From positions 12,751-76,750 of the forward strand of contig JAZOML010000016.1 in the NCBI GenBank assembly GCA_045653945.1: a stretch of 64,000 nucleotides of DNA, read 5' to 3'. A program made the translations under genes and the position numbers. The notes beneath the pieces are model-generated. The model saw only the letters and a program-made list of their open reading frames with translations, was not told the DNA's origin and did not search any database. Below, one piece after another: positions 44,701-51,623 of this stretch (positions are counted from its first letter, which is position 1; each line of letters starts with the position of its first letter). The DNA comes from SIG673 sp045653945 (GTDB lineage Bacteria; Bacillota; Clostridia; Oscillospirales; CAG-272).

Positions 44701-44782
44701 CCGTTTTATCGGTAGTAGGAGTGCTGCGAATATATTTTTTCATCTTACTTAGCATTTCGGATGCTTTATTCTTTTCTTCCAC
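41774..44782 (-). CDS. Large acidic P-type-ATPase-like membrane protein without catalytic motifs
   Basis: 1002 residues. Residues 1-410 are acidic and low complexity, with a tandem 15-residue repeat (EVEEVEEVEFVSEAAE-like). From about 450 the protein has the eight-segment layout of P1B-ATPases: four hydrophobic segments (450-565), two around 630-685 ending in SFASPVSAFLAVSLPR where a metal-transport motif (CPC) is expected, and two near 940-993. The position of the phosphorylated DKTGT reads MIEDGEL (near 722-728), the TGD loop reads KTC, and no GDGxND is seen. A domain ending in ICAGNESFMQRLGI and VMYIADDG resembles the ATP-binding domain. It is probably a non-enzymatic derivative. It ends an operon behind rlmB. 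Confidence 0.75.
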   Translation of the reverse strand: MEEKNKASEMLSKMKKYIRSTPTTDKTEQGVSDNKADANKLAPSFVEPKNDIAHTPVQPKKEKNRALPDDEALFEFDEIAFDDVLVPEPEPLTPEEEELAGELREKFGVSGNVGIAFIDAEAREPKAETLEVAEKVVPEAAEVEEVEEVEFVSEATEVEEVEEVEFVSEAAEVEEVEEVEFVPEAAEVEEVAEVEFVPEVAEEIKVIPSECDEPEQVVFGGIDLPEENGKSEHTRSDELTSSGVQITFLDADDDYYDEEPEQIFFGDSFSAEDSDDEADDDEENEEEMPVFESENVSDTTDSDELEQPPVEEIPPEQLTELEKNALELEAMQVENDAQADSGTDEIDVRTDVWDDSDRELYNAKKKYMDFCDGLVIPPMRIAKENVLRPSAAEKTSSSGYKFAESERLPLFEDGRNGGKNTEGYKNREIQHCNEREEKRSAQMLERLRVSGKRLMFSSLILLAIVIIENIGIFFADNPDALLMKVGPTLFGIIEALLLTVGAIMIFDALRDGIKRMISGEFILESLTACVVIPSIIYHIVISFAVNSSVYTMLFGTAAAASIVLTALYRYNTVKRDYATFTVASSYGDYLTDVEMADFRNTAEGKAFGEYVDENASLYKMNRTSRIDGCYSDTVVRDDCFGLLRRLVLLTVFASVIAGVVFGFLRNDVIYGVISAISLVSFASPVSAFLAVSLPRLRASVVSAEQGGAIIKYDDGEDEAEDNVFMIEDGELFPANLLSSSNLEIYSDRVEAHLARTLALVKKIGGPIAAVFNNVEGTVDNFESIRITEISEHGIQAKIDGRPICAGNESFMQRLGIRISRYDKLLPKNGRVMYIADDGVFFARLILIFKPDAVLVQRIAELRNTNTVFSLKTCNPCIDKELVFYTTGLEPDLLRVVKYKAGDDISPAQTDREGRLASVSGAKGLLTALLEYKRQKKLVRVASFFACIACAIGVFASLLTSAIGVNFGFSSLLALGLHGGLSLIAFLFSRRSAIDTKTKIKKK
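44182..44375 (-). repeat. 45-bp tandem repeat, about four copies, inside the P-type-ATPase-like gene
   Basis: Units of 45 bases such as GCTGCCTCGG.TACAAATTCA and ACCTCTTCAACCTCTTCGAC (plus strand) encode the 15-residue acidic repeat. The units differ at only a few bases, so copy number probably varies between strains. Confidence 0.85.
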
Positions 44783-44826
44783 TCTCTTGCCATCCTTTCG
44801 TACGAATTTTTAAATATGCTATCCAC

Positions 44827-45576
44827 TCAGTTAAAAAAGCGCCTTGCGTGAAACAGTATTACCGCCCCCGCAGAGGATACGTTGAGGGAATTAACCCTTC
44901 CCTTCATCGGTATTGATAGCACGAAATCGCTCTTTTCTCTAATCAGTCTTGATACACCCTGTCCCTCAGAACCAAGAACAAACGCAGCGGGGGTTACTAT
45001 ATCTACCGTATCAATATCCTGACCGTCAGCCTCCGCAGCATATATCCAGATGCCCTTTTTCTTTAGGTCATCAACCGTAGTACCAAGATTTGTTACCTTG
45101 GCTACAAGCATATGCTCAATAGCTCCTGCCGATGCCTTTGCGACTGTGGCATTAAGCGTAACGCTTCTTCTTTTCGGAATAATTATTCCGTGGCAGCCTG
45201 CCGCCTCAGCGCATCTGATAAGCGCCCCTAGGTTGTGAGGGTCATTAATGCCGTCCGCAATAAGTATAAACGGTTCCTCGTTTTTGCTTTTTGCGTATGC
45301 AATTATATCATCGACTGAGCAATATTCCTTTTCGGCGGCAAAGGCGATTATTCCCTGATGCGCCATACCGCACGCCATTTTATCAAGCTTTGCCTTTGCG
45401 CAGGTTACGATTGGTATACCCTTTTCCTTAGCTAATGCTACGATTTCCTTGATTGAGCCTTCCCAAACGCCGTCCTTTACAAATATTTTATCAACGGCGC
45501 GTCCGCTTTTTATAAGCTCGCTGACGGCGTTTCTGCCTACAACGGCATTTTCTGATATTTCATTTTTCTCACTCAT
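44827..45576 (-). CDS. rlmB: 23S rRNA 2'-O-ribose methyltransferase, SpoU family
   Basis: 249 residues. An N-terminal substrate-binding region (GRNAVSELIKSGRAVDKIFV) and the SpoU knot: LIADGINDPHNLGALIRCAEAA near 98-120, IIPKRRSVTLNATVAKASAG, LGSEGQGVSRLIREKSD near 207-224 and LNVSSAGAVILFHARR. It methylates G2251 (E. coli numbering) of 23S rRNA in the model family. It has its own promoter and is followed 44 bases later by the P-type-ATPase-like gene. Confidence 0.92.
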   Translation of the reverse strand: MSEKNEISENAVVGRNAVSELIKSGRAVDKIFVKDGVWEGSIKEIVALAKEKGIPIVTCAKAKLDKMACGMAHQGIIAFAAEKEYCSVDDIIAYAKSKNEEPFILIADGINDPHNLGALIRCAEAAGCHGIIIPKRRSVTLNATVAKASAGAIEHMLVAKVTNLGTTVDDLKKKGIWIYAAEADGQDIDTVDIVTPAAFVLGSEGQGVSRLIREKSDFVLSIPMKGRVNSLNVSSAGAVILFHARRFFN

Positions 45577-45614
45577 AAAAGCTTATACCGCCCCCATAAT
45601 ATACTATTATTTTA

Positions 45615-45643
45615 ATTATAGCATATATTTTCAAATTTGTATA
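45615..45643 (-). promoter_or_regulatory. Promoter of rlmB
   Basis: Minus strand -35 TATACA (45638-45643), 17-base spacer, -10 TATAAT (45615-45620), about 40 bases before the ATG. Confidence 0.6.
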
Positions 45644-45685
45644 GTACTTTTTTCATAGTTTTTTAAATTTTTTATAAACGAGAAA

Positions 45686-45713
45686 AAGCGCGAGTCGTTT
45701 CAGACTCGCGCTT
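45686..45713 (-). terminator. Intrinsic terminator after the zinc-ribbon gene
   Basis: Eleven-base-pair stem AAGCGCGAGTC (45686-45696) / GACTCGCGCTT (45703-45713), six-base loop; on the minus strand it is followed by a T run. The stretch 45714-45802 shows no other feature. Confidence 0.88.
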
Positions 45714-45802
45714 AGACCTTGTACAGACCGAAAATAATATAGAAGTGTCCCGCCTCATTTATAATTGTATGTACAAATTAAGACCGCTGTGCGTACCTTG
45801 AA

Positions 45803-46078
45803 TTAGCCGTTTTTAGCCGCTGCAAAGCATGCGCTGCAAAGAACAGGCTTATCACCGGTAGGCTGGAAGGGAACTCTAGCCTCTCCGCCGCACTGTGTGC
45901 AGGTAGTGGTGAAATATTCTCTCTGGGGCTTGGCCGCATTCTTTCTCTTATCGCGACATGCCTTGCATCTCTGGGGCTCGTTCTGGAAGCCCTTCTCCGC
46001 ATAAAATTCCTGCTCGCCTGCAGTGAAAACGAACTCCTCGCCGCAATCCTTGCAAACTAATGTCTTGTCCTCGTACAT
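45803..46078 (-). CDS. Zinc-ribbon domain protein
   Basis: 91 residues. Two zinc-binding pairs: CKDCGEEF near 9-16 with CKACRDKR near 38-45, then CTQCGGEARVPFQPTG near 61-76 with CSACF near 81-85. The block GGEARVPFQPTGDKPVLCSACF is shared by many small proteins of unknown function in Clostridia and other phyla. AGCGAGG precedes the ATG. No enzyme or DNA-binding fold is otherwise seen; RNA or protein binding is possible. Confidence 0.85.
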   Translation of the reverse strand: MYEDKTLVCKDCGEEFVFTAGEQEFYAEKGFQNEPQRCKACRDKRKNAAKPQREYFTTTCTQCGGEARVPFQPTGDKPVLCSACFAAAKNG

Positions 46079-46094
46079 TATTGTTACCTCGCTT

Positions 46095-46190
46095 TGAAAT
46101 ATTATATGTTCCCCCTTGACGGACTTAAACCGCCATCCTCGTGCGCTTGGACGGGCGCACGCCGTTTTTATTAAACCATCGGGGTATTTA
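46095..46190 (-). other. Structured intergenic region upstream of the zinc-ribbon gene
   Basis: Minus strand: CCCCGATGG pairs with CCGTCAAGGGG across the region; inside lies a hairpin CGTGCGC (46155-46161 region) / GCGCACG with an eight-base loop. The segment GGCGG-TTTAAGT-CCGTC resembles a tRNA T-arm, but no acceptor or anticodon arm forms. A TATAAT with a poor -35 (TTTAAG, 17 bases upstream) lies at the 3' side, so this may be a promoter and not a leader. No Rfam class is recognised. Confidence 0.45.
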
Positions 46191-46194
46191 AAAC

Positions 46195-46749
46195 TTATTT
46201 TTTCGCCTTAAAATGAGCCTTTATCTTTGCTTTGGCTCTTGCTATTGCATTAGCAACGCTTTTAACGCTTTTGCCGAGTGTTGTCGCTATATCGCCATAG
46301 CTCATATTGTCAAGATACATCAAGAAAGCCTTCTTTTCATACGGGCTTGTAAGCTTATCAAAAAGCTTTTGCAGACTATCGGTATCATCAGAGTAAAAAA
46401 CGCCTCTCATACCTTGCTCTCGCCCTGTGTTAGCTTGGGGACGTGAAGCAATTTTCGCCTGTCTTTTTCTCGCCGTACGCAGCTTTCTAAGATAGGAAAT
46501 CAATCTATTGTGTATGCAAATTTTAGCATATAGTCCAAACGTTACCTCTCCCTCTTTATACGACATCGCCGCATCGTAAAGAGCGAGTCTGCTTTCCTGC
46601 TTTATTTCCTCAGCCTCGCCCGAAAAATCGGGAAATTTTGAAAGGACAGAAACACATTCAGACTCAATAAGCGGAGCATAGCTTTCAAGCAGCTGCTCAA
46701 AGGCAAGCCTGTCGCCGTTTTTAACTGCCAAAATCAAGCTAGCTGACAT
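46195..46749 (-). CDS. RNA polymerase sigma factor of the sigma-70 family (SigH/ECF-like)
   Basis: 184 residues. Region 2 has EEIKQESRLALYDAAMSYKE near 47-66 and FGLYAKICIHNRLISYLRK near 72-90; region 4 has LTSPYEKKAFLMYLDNMSYGDIATTLGKSVKSVANAIARAKAKI near 130-175. It lacks regions 1.1 and 3. It could be a SigH-type stress or sporulation factor or an ECF factor with no anti-sigma gene beside it. A perfect consensus promoter precedes it. Confidence 0.85.
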   Translation of the reverse strand: MSASLILAVKNGDRLAFEQLLESYAPLIESECVSVLSKFPDFSGEAEEIKQESRLALYDAAMSYKEGEVTFGLYAKICIHNRLISYLRKLRTARKRQAKIASRPQANTGREQGMRGVFYSDDTDSLQKLFDKLTSPYEKKAFLMYLDNMSYGDIATTLGKSVKSVANAIARAKAKIKAHFKAKK

Positions 46750-47074
46750 TTACTTCCCTTTCATTAAAAAAATACCCCGTCCTAAAACTTACCCAAATAC
46801 CCGAAGCTTTAAAAACAGAGGCTATAAACAGTCGTTTTATATGCATACAATTATATTAGTTTACACCATTATACATCAAATTTACAAATATGTCAATAGA
46901 TATTTTAAAAAAATTAAAAAACAATAAAGAGCGTTCGTCATTTTCAACAAAAAACGCCCCTTATTCATTATTTATTTTTATCAAAGTTTTTTACATATTT
47001 TTATTAAATTCGCTTTTTAAATGTGAATATTCACTAACAAATTTTAAAAAATTTTATTTATATTTACTACAATA
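46750..47074. other. AT-rich intergenic region upstream of the sigma-factor gene
   Basis: Holds the sigma-factor promoter and a leader of about 110 bases. The rest (46900-47074) is highly AT-rich with no gene; a 62-codon plus-strand frame has no Shine-Dalgarno and is not supported. Confidence 0.7.
46868..46896 (-). promoter_or_regulatory. Consensus sigma-A promoter of the sigma-factor gene
   Basis: Minus strand -35 TTGACA (46891-46896), 17-base spacer, -10 TATAAT (46868-46873). Both hexamers are perfect. The transcript leader is about 110 bases, long for this window. Confidence 0.8.
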
Positions 47075-47614
47075 TTAAAGCAGGTAATTAATCTCACCTG
47101 TCAGTACCGCCATAAGTCCCTTGAAAACGGTTTCCGGTCTGTTTTCAAAGTTATGAAGCATTTTTTCAAGCGTATGTCTGCTATCGATAGTAACAGTGAT
47201 GCGCATTATCTCGACCTTGCGTTCAAGAATAAAGCAGATAAACTCATACTTTCCATTCGATAGCGGAGTATAATCGCAGCCCGTTTTCCAGCCTTTCTTT
47301 TGAAAATCAAGGAATCTCACCGCACTTTTCAAGCTTCGTTCTCTGATATACGGACGAATATCGGTTTGCAGACTATCCGCAACCATTTTTCCCTGCTCTG
47401 TTATCTGGTAAAGCATCTTTTCTCCGTCGTTTATCTTCTCGATGTTACCCGCATCTATAAGCTCGGGAAAGCACTCTGCAAAATCAAAGTATCCGACTAC
47501 CTCGTCCTGAAGCACAACGTCGCTGACGTTATCTAGTTCAAGAGGATAACCGATGTTGCGGAGCAGATACAAAATAAATACCTTAATATCGTTTTTTTCT
47601 GTTAGCTGTTGCAT
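47075..47614 (-). CDS. DUF4364 family protein
   Basis: 179 residues. A winged-helix-like N-terminus (IKVFILYLLRNIGYPLELDNVSDVV... ) precedes a beta-rich region (GKYEFICFILERKVEIMRITVTID). This is the pattern of DUF4364, a family common in Clostridia with a predicted PadR-like fold. The function is unknown. It is monocistronic and bounded by a terminator on one side and AT-rich sequence on the other. Confidence 0.82.
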   Translation of the reverse strand: MQQLTEKNDIKVFILYLLRNIGYPLELDNVSDVVLQDEVVGYFDFAECFPELIDAGNIEKINDGEKMLYQITEQGKMVADSLQTDIRPYIRERSLKSAVRFLDFQKKGWKTGCDYTPLSNGKYEFICFILERKVEIMRITVTIDSRHTLEKMLHNFENRPETVFKGLMAVLTGEINYLL

Positions 47615-47640
47615 TTTTTCACCATTTATTATTAAGAATA

Positions 47641-47676
47641 CAAAAGAGGTCTATGTGTTTTCATAAACCTCTTTTG
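47641..47676 (-). terminator. Terminator after the peptide-binding lipoprotein gene
   Basis: CAAAAGAGGT (47641-47650) / ACCTCTTTTG (47667-47676) with an imperfect inner stem TATG/CATA and T residues on the minus strand. Confidence 0.7.
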
Positions 47677-47705
47677 ATTTTGAAATTTAAACCTGACTAA
47701 GATTA

Positions 47706-49607
47706 TTATTCCTCAGAGGGCAGATAATCTTCCCAGTTCTTGAGGTCAACATCGTTGAATATCGGATATCCGTAGAAGGTAAACTCTATATCGGACAGGT
47801 CGTTGTGGATAAGAATTGACTCCTGATATACGAATATCGGTACAACGGGCATTTCGTCAAGCAGCATTGCTTCGGCAGCGTGGAGCTTTTCCGAAAGAAG
47901 CTGGTTGTTTCCTTGAATCTTCGCCGCATACGCCTCATCAATAAGAGTATTGTAAGCAGCAGAGTTAAATCCGCTTATATGTCCTACGGGATTAAAGTTC
48001 TCATCACAGATAGAGCCGGAGAAATTAGTTGCATATCTTGAAAGTGCATAGAAAGGATCGTCAAGCGAAAGAACGTTATCAACTGCCATAACGTGAAAAT
48101 CCATTCTTTCCTTAACCTCTATTTTGCTTACAACGTTCAGACCTGCATCATCGTAAACGTCAATAGGCTTTCTTGTGCCGTAAAGCATTTCGTGTTGTTT
48201 GTCGCGGTACTGGAGCAGACCGTAGTTTCCTTTGTATGCTTCTGCGCTTATCGGAACAACCTCAAAATTGAAGCCAAGCTCGTTCCAAGTCTGGGCAACC
48301 ATAGTAGCAACGACATAGTCAACTACGTCGGTATCAAACGAGGTTTTTGAAAGAACAAGTTCACCCTCGTCGTTAACCTCAGAAACGGAGTTAACCTTAA
48401 CCGCAATGGTAAGCTTTCCGTAAGATTTGGGATTAATTCCCGCCGCACTAAGCTCAGAAAGAGCATCAGCAATGGAATAAGAGCTTGAAATTTTAGCCGA
48501 ATTGTTATCTGCAAAGCTGCCGCCGTTCGGGTCGCCTATTCCCTTGGGAACAAATCCGGTTGATGCGTAAGCAAACACAACCTCCTCAGCGATAGCATTA
48601 CGGTCAATAACCTTGCCCAGAACCTGACGTACTACCTTGTTGTTGAAAGGCTCTTTATTAAGATTGAATATATAAGAGTGGCTTGAAAGTGTATCAAGAA
48701 CCTCCGCCTTATTCTTATACTGCTGTCTGATTTCCTTATCCATAGGAAGCTCGCTGATATAGAACAGTTTGCCGTCCTCAAAATTTCTGAGCATTTCCTC
48801 GCTGTTAAGCTGGAAATCAACCTTTATGCAGTAGGGTGCAACGTACTTATCGGGAGCAGGCTCGCTATCCTCGTCCATAACGTCGCGGCGGTAGAACGCA
48901 TTTCTTGTGAGTGTCATACCTACGCCAGGATAATAATCACGGAGAGTGAACGGACCGTTGGTTTCAAAGGTGGTACCGGTAGATGCCCAGTCATAGTATG
49001 TCTTATCAAAGTTACGGAGCGGTACAAACGCAACGTTTGCTATCTTACGAAGGAAAACCTCGGGGTCGATAGGATGCTCAAACTCAAGAATAAGTCTGTC
49101 GTTATCCGCCGAAATACCGACGTCGCTTGGGCTGATACCTGTAGTCTTATAAGCCTTTGCGTTCTTGATATCAAAAAGGAGCGCAGCAGCATCGCTATCG
49201 AATTCGTGGTCAAGTATGCGAAGCCAAGCATAAGCAAAGTCATCAGCCGATACAGGACGCTTATCCGACCAAGCAGACGGCTTGATTTTAATAACCATTT
49301 GATAAGTATCGTCGCTTGGATCGTCAGCAAGAACGCCGTAATCCTCCGTATAATCGTAATCATCAAGAAGCTGTTCTTCAAGGTCGCCCTCATCATCAAG
49401 TGTAACAAGTCCTTCAAAGAGTAAGCTTACAACCTTACTTGCGCTTCTGTCGTTGTAAACGAGCGCAGGATCAAAGCAGTATACCTCGTCCGCGAGATAC
49501 ATGTTTATCTGTGCGCCGTACGAGCTATCCTTTGAGCAGGCTGCCATCATAGGCACAAGCATCACAAGAGCAAGCGCAAGACAAACTATTCTCGTAATTT
49601 TTTTCAT
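47706..49607 (-). CDS. Oligopeptide-type ABC transporter solute-binding lipoprotein
   Basis: 633 residues from the ATG at 49607, with AGGAGG nine bases upstream; a longer in-frame frame lacks this. A lipoprotein signal (PMMAAC) ends near residue 24. The family-5 binding-protein pattern is clear: VSLLFEGLVTLDDEGDLEEQ near 70, SADDFAYAWLRILDHEF near 135, GTTFETNGPFTLRDYYPG, and later AEAMLLDEMPVVPIFVYQ near 595. It binds peptides outside the membrane. No permease or ATPase gene is adjacent, so it is an orphan binding protein, perhaps sensing or sharing a distant transporter. Confidence 0.9.
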   Translation of the reverse strand: MKKITRIVCLALALVMLVPMMAACSKDSSYGAQINMYLADEVYCFDPALVYNDRSASKVVSLLFEGLVTLDDEGDLEEQLLDDYDYTEDYGVLADDPSDDTYQMVIKIKPSAWSDKRPVSADDFAYAWLRILDHEFDSDAAALLFDIKNAKAYKTTGISPSDVGISADNDRLILEFEHPIDPEVFLRKIANVAFVPLRNFDKTYYDWASTGTTFETNGPFTLRDYYPGVGMTLTRNAFYRRDVMDEDSEPAPDKYVAPYCIKVDFQLNSEEMLRNFEDGKLFYISELPMDKEIRQQYKNKAEVLDTLSSHSYIFNLNKEPFNNKVVRQVLGKVIDRNAIAEEVVFAYASTGFVPKGIGDPNGGSFADNNSAKISSSYSIADALSELSAAGINPKSYGKLTIAVKVNSVSEVNDEGELVLSKTSFDTDVVDYVVATMVAQTWNELGFNFEVVPISAEAYKGNYGLLQYRDKQHEMLYGTRKPIDVYDDAGLNVVSKIEVKERMDFHVMAVDNVLSLDDPFYALSRYATNFSGSICDENFNPVGHISGFNSAAYNTLIDEAYAAKIQGNNQLLSEKLHAAEAMLLDEMPVVPIFVYQESILIHNDLSDIEFTFYGYPIFNDVDLKNWEDYLPSEE

Positions 49608-49652
49608 CTTAATTCCTCCTGAACATTTTAAGGAAATATATTCGTACAAAGT

Positions 49653-49681
49653 ATTATACCATTATTTTTTTTATTTTTCAA
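49653..49681 (-). promoter_or_regulatory. Promoter of the peptide-binding lipoprotein gene
   Basis: Minus strand -35 TTGAAA (49676-49681), 17-base spacer, -10 TATAAT (49653-49658), about 45 bases before the ATG. Confidence 0.75.
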
Positions 49682-49978
49682 TAATAATTTTATTTTCCGC
49701 GTAAAACCAACCAAACTTTGGACAATTGCACAATTTACCTCTCCATTTTTTGGTTACAATAACAATAATTAATTATACACAAAAAAAGAATGATTTTCTT
49801 TATTAGCGCATAAAAAAACTCCCGTCGCAGATAATAAATCGGCAATGCAGTATCAATAACAAACAGGGGAGCATTGAAACGGCACAAAAAATAACGTAAA
49901 AATACTATTTCAGGCATTTCAATCGCACCCGTAACCCGTAATAACGCAAATAATCCAACAAAAAGCGAGTCCAAATTT
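49682..49978. other. Intergenic region between the lipoprotein promoter and the small secreted peptide gene
   Basis: No gene, hairpin or repeat of the families above is seen. A 97-codon minus-strand frame (49735-50028) overlaps the small plus-strand gene, has no Shine-Dalgarno and is rejected. Confidence 0.6.
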
Positions 49979-50152
49979 ATGAAAAAAATTACACGTTTTT
50001 TACTTACCGTCTGCTTTGTTTTAGGCATCGCCGCCCCCGTTTTAAGCCCACACGTGGCACTAATTTATGCGCAAATTGAGGAATTCGCTCTTTATCTGAT
50101 TCCCGACGAAATCGAGGAGCTCATCTCCGCATTGAACGAAAAGCTAGCCTAA
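49979..50152 (+). CDS. Small secreted or membrane peptide of unknown function
   Basis: 57 residues. A short Lys start (MKKITR) precedes a hydrophobic segment (FLLTVCFVLGIAAPVLSPHV) with alanine-rich end, then an amphipathic acidic helix (EEFALYLIPDEIEELISALN). It could be a signal peptide with a small mature peptide or a single-pass peptide. The upstream GCGAG is a weak Shine-Dalgarno. A perfect palindromic terminator follows by 25 bases, supporting transcription on this strand. Below 60 codons, it was found by hand. Confidence 0.5.
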   Translation: MKKITRFLLTVCFVLGIAAPVLSPHVALIYAQIEEFALYLIPDEIEELISALNEKLA

Positions 50153-50176
50153 ACACTTTAAAATGTCTTAAAACAC

Positions 50177-50206
50177 AAAAAATCGCCATACGTATGGCGA
50201 TTTTTT
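50177..50206. terminator. Perfect palindromic bidirectional terminator
   Basis: AAAAAATCGCCATAC (50177-50191) and its exact complement (50192-50206), with T/A runs at both ends; the loop is the central four bases. It ends both the small gene and the convergent oxidoreductase gene. Confidence 0.9.
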
Positions 50207-50207
50207 G

Positions 50208-51449
50208 TTATTTATCGTCCGAATTCTTTGGTAGCGACTGCATATATTTGTGCATAGTTTCAGCGACAACCTTGCTATGCGCAACCGCTTCAACAACCGT
50301 CCTTGCTCCAAGAACAACGTCTCCACTTGCAAAAACTCCGGGACGGGTAGTGTTACCGAATTCATCGGCTTTAAGCAGTCCGCTATCGCCCGTAACAAGT
50401 CCCGTAGTGGACTTAACAATAACGTTTTGTGGGCCTTGACTTATCGAAACGATAACGCTGTCCGCCTCATAAAGCTTTTCTGTACCCTCAATATCGGTAA
50501 ACGTGCCGTCCTCATTTTCAATAACGTCGCAAAAAATTACACCCTCGTCAACTATCTCAACAGGACGCTTGTTGTACTCAAACTGCACACCCTCAAGCTT
50601 TGCGTAGCTATACTCGTAATTACTTGCCGCCACCTTTTGGGTTATAGAAAAGCAGGTAAGGTACTCCGTTCCGTGTCTTATTGCCGTCCTTGCGACGTCC
50701 ATAGCCGCATTGCCCGCGCCAATAACTATAACCCTTTGTCCGAGCTTAAAGGCACTGGGCTTGTTAAGATAATTTATACCGAAATGCACGTGTCCAAGAG
50801 TTTCGCCCTTGATGTGCAGAGCCTTTGGCTTCCACACACCCGTACCTATAAATATTGCATTGTAGCCGTCGCGGAAAAGGTCGTCAATTCCGATAGCACC
50901 GCCAATGTGAGTGTTAGGTCTTATCTTGATACCCTTCATTTCAATATGGCGGTACTGAATATCGTCAAGCACTGCCTTTGGCAGGCGGAAATCGGGGATA
51001 CCGTAACGAAGAACTCCGCCAATCTCACCCTTGTTTTCAAAAATGGTTACCTTGTAGCCGTATCGAGCCAAAATTATAGCAATCGTGATACCCGCAGGGC
51101 CTGAGCCGACAATAGCCACACGCATACCGTTCCAAGGCTTTGGGCCCTTTGTCATCTTCGGTGCATATGTGCGTGAAATGTACTGCTCTATCGTCGAAAA
51201 ATGAACGGGGACTCCCTTTTTACCAAGCACGCAGTGCCCCTCGCACTGATTTTCGTGGTTGCAAATCAGCGAGCAAACGGTGGTAAGCGGATTGTTGTGA
51301 AACAGTATGCTACCCGCCTCATCAAGCTTGTTTTCCTTTAACAGAGCGATAACCTGCGGTATGGGAGTCGCAATAGGACAGCCCTTTACACACTGCGGAT
51401 TTTTACATTGAAGGCAGCGAACTGCCTCGTCCATAACGTGAAGTGCCAT
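50208..51449 (-). CDS. GltD-like NAD(P)-dependent oxidoreductase with iron-sulfur N-terminus
   Basis: 413 residues from the ATG at 51449 (AAGGAAG upstream); an upstream in-frame extension to 51512 is hydrophobic and unsupported. Two [4Fe-4S]-type clusters: CLQCKNPQCVKGCPI near 12-26 and CSLICNHENQCEGHC near 60-75. Two dinucleotide motifs follow: VGSGPAGITIA near 112 (FAD) and VIGAGNAAMDVAR near 257 (NADPH). It resembles the small subunit of glutamate synthase or sulfide dehydrogenase, but no large subunit is present. It is the last gene downstream of ilvE, with a terminator between, so co-transcription is uncertain. Confidence 0.85.
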   Translation of the reverse strand: MALHVMDEAVRCLQCKNPQCVKGCPIATPIPQVIALLKENKLDEAGSILFHNNPLTTVCSLICNHENQCEGHCVLGKKGVPVHFSTIEQYISRTYAPKMTKGPKPWNGMRVAIVGSGPAGITIAIILARYGYKVTIFENKGEIGGVLRYGIPDFRLPKAVLDDIQYRHIEMKGIKIRPNTHIGGAIGIDDLFRDGYNAIFIGTGVWKPKALHIKGETLGHVHFGINYLNKPSAFKLGQRVIVIGAGNAAMDVARTAIRHGTEYLTCFSITQKVAASNYEYSYAKLEGVQFEYNKRPVEIVDEGVIFCDVIENEDGTFTDIEGTEKLYEADSVIVSISQGPQNVIVKSTTGLVTGDSGLLKADEFGNTTRPGVFASGDVVLGARTVVEAVAHSKVVAETMHKYMQSLPKNSDDK

Positions 51450-51539
51450 ATTTTCTTCCTTTTTTACTTTATTTTCAATAATTATTATAACAAATCTATA
51501 ATTATAAATCAATATAAAAATTTATCCAAATAATTAAAA

Positions 51540-51561
51540 AAACACACCACACGGTGTGTTT
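51540..51561 (-). terminator. Terminator after ilvE
   Basis: AAACACACC (51540-51548) / GGTGTGTTT (51553-51561), loop ACAC, with A/T runs at both sides. Confidence 0.8.
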
Positions 51562-51596
51562 TTTAATTTCAGCTTTCAATTAAAGTAAGCTTCACC

Positions 51597-51623
51597 GTTC
51601 TTTGATGCTTGGCATCAAAGAAC
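51597..51623 (-). repeat. Hairpin overlapping the ilvE stop codon
   Basis: Perfect 12-base arms GTTCTTTGATGC (51597-51608) and GCATCAAAGAAC (51612-51623), loop TTG. On the minus strand the TGA of ilvE (51615-51617) lies in the first arm. It resembles the boundary hairpins in position but not in flanking sequence. Confidence 0.6.

Noticed and set aside
46095..46190. tRNA-like element
   Set aside because: A T-arm-like stem is visible, but no anticodon arm, D-arm or seven-base acceptor stem can be formed.
46890..47078. 62-codon plus-strand frame in AT-rich spacer
   Set aside because: Composition is explained by AT-rich DNA; there is no ribosome site and it overlaps the consensus sigma-factor promoter.
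49735..50028. 97-codon hydrophobic minus-strand frame
   Set aside because: No ribosome site; it overlaps the better-supported small plus-strand gene with signal peptide and terminator.
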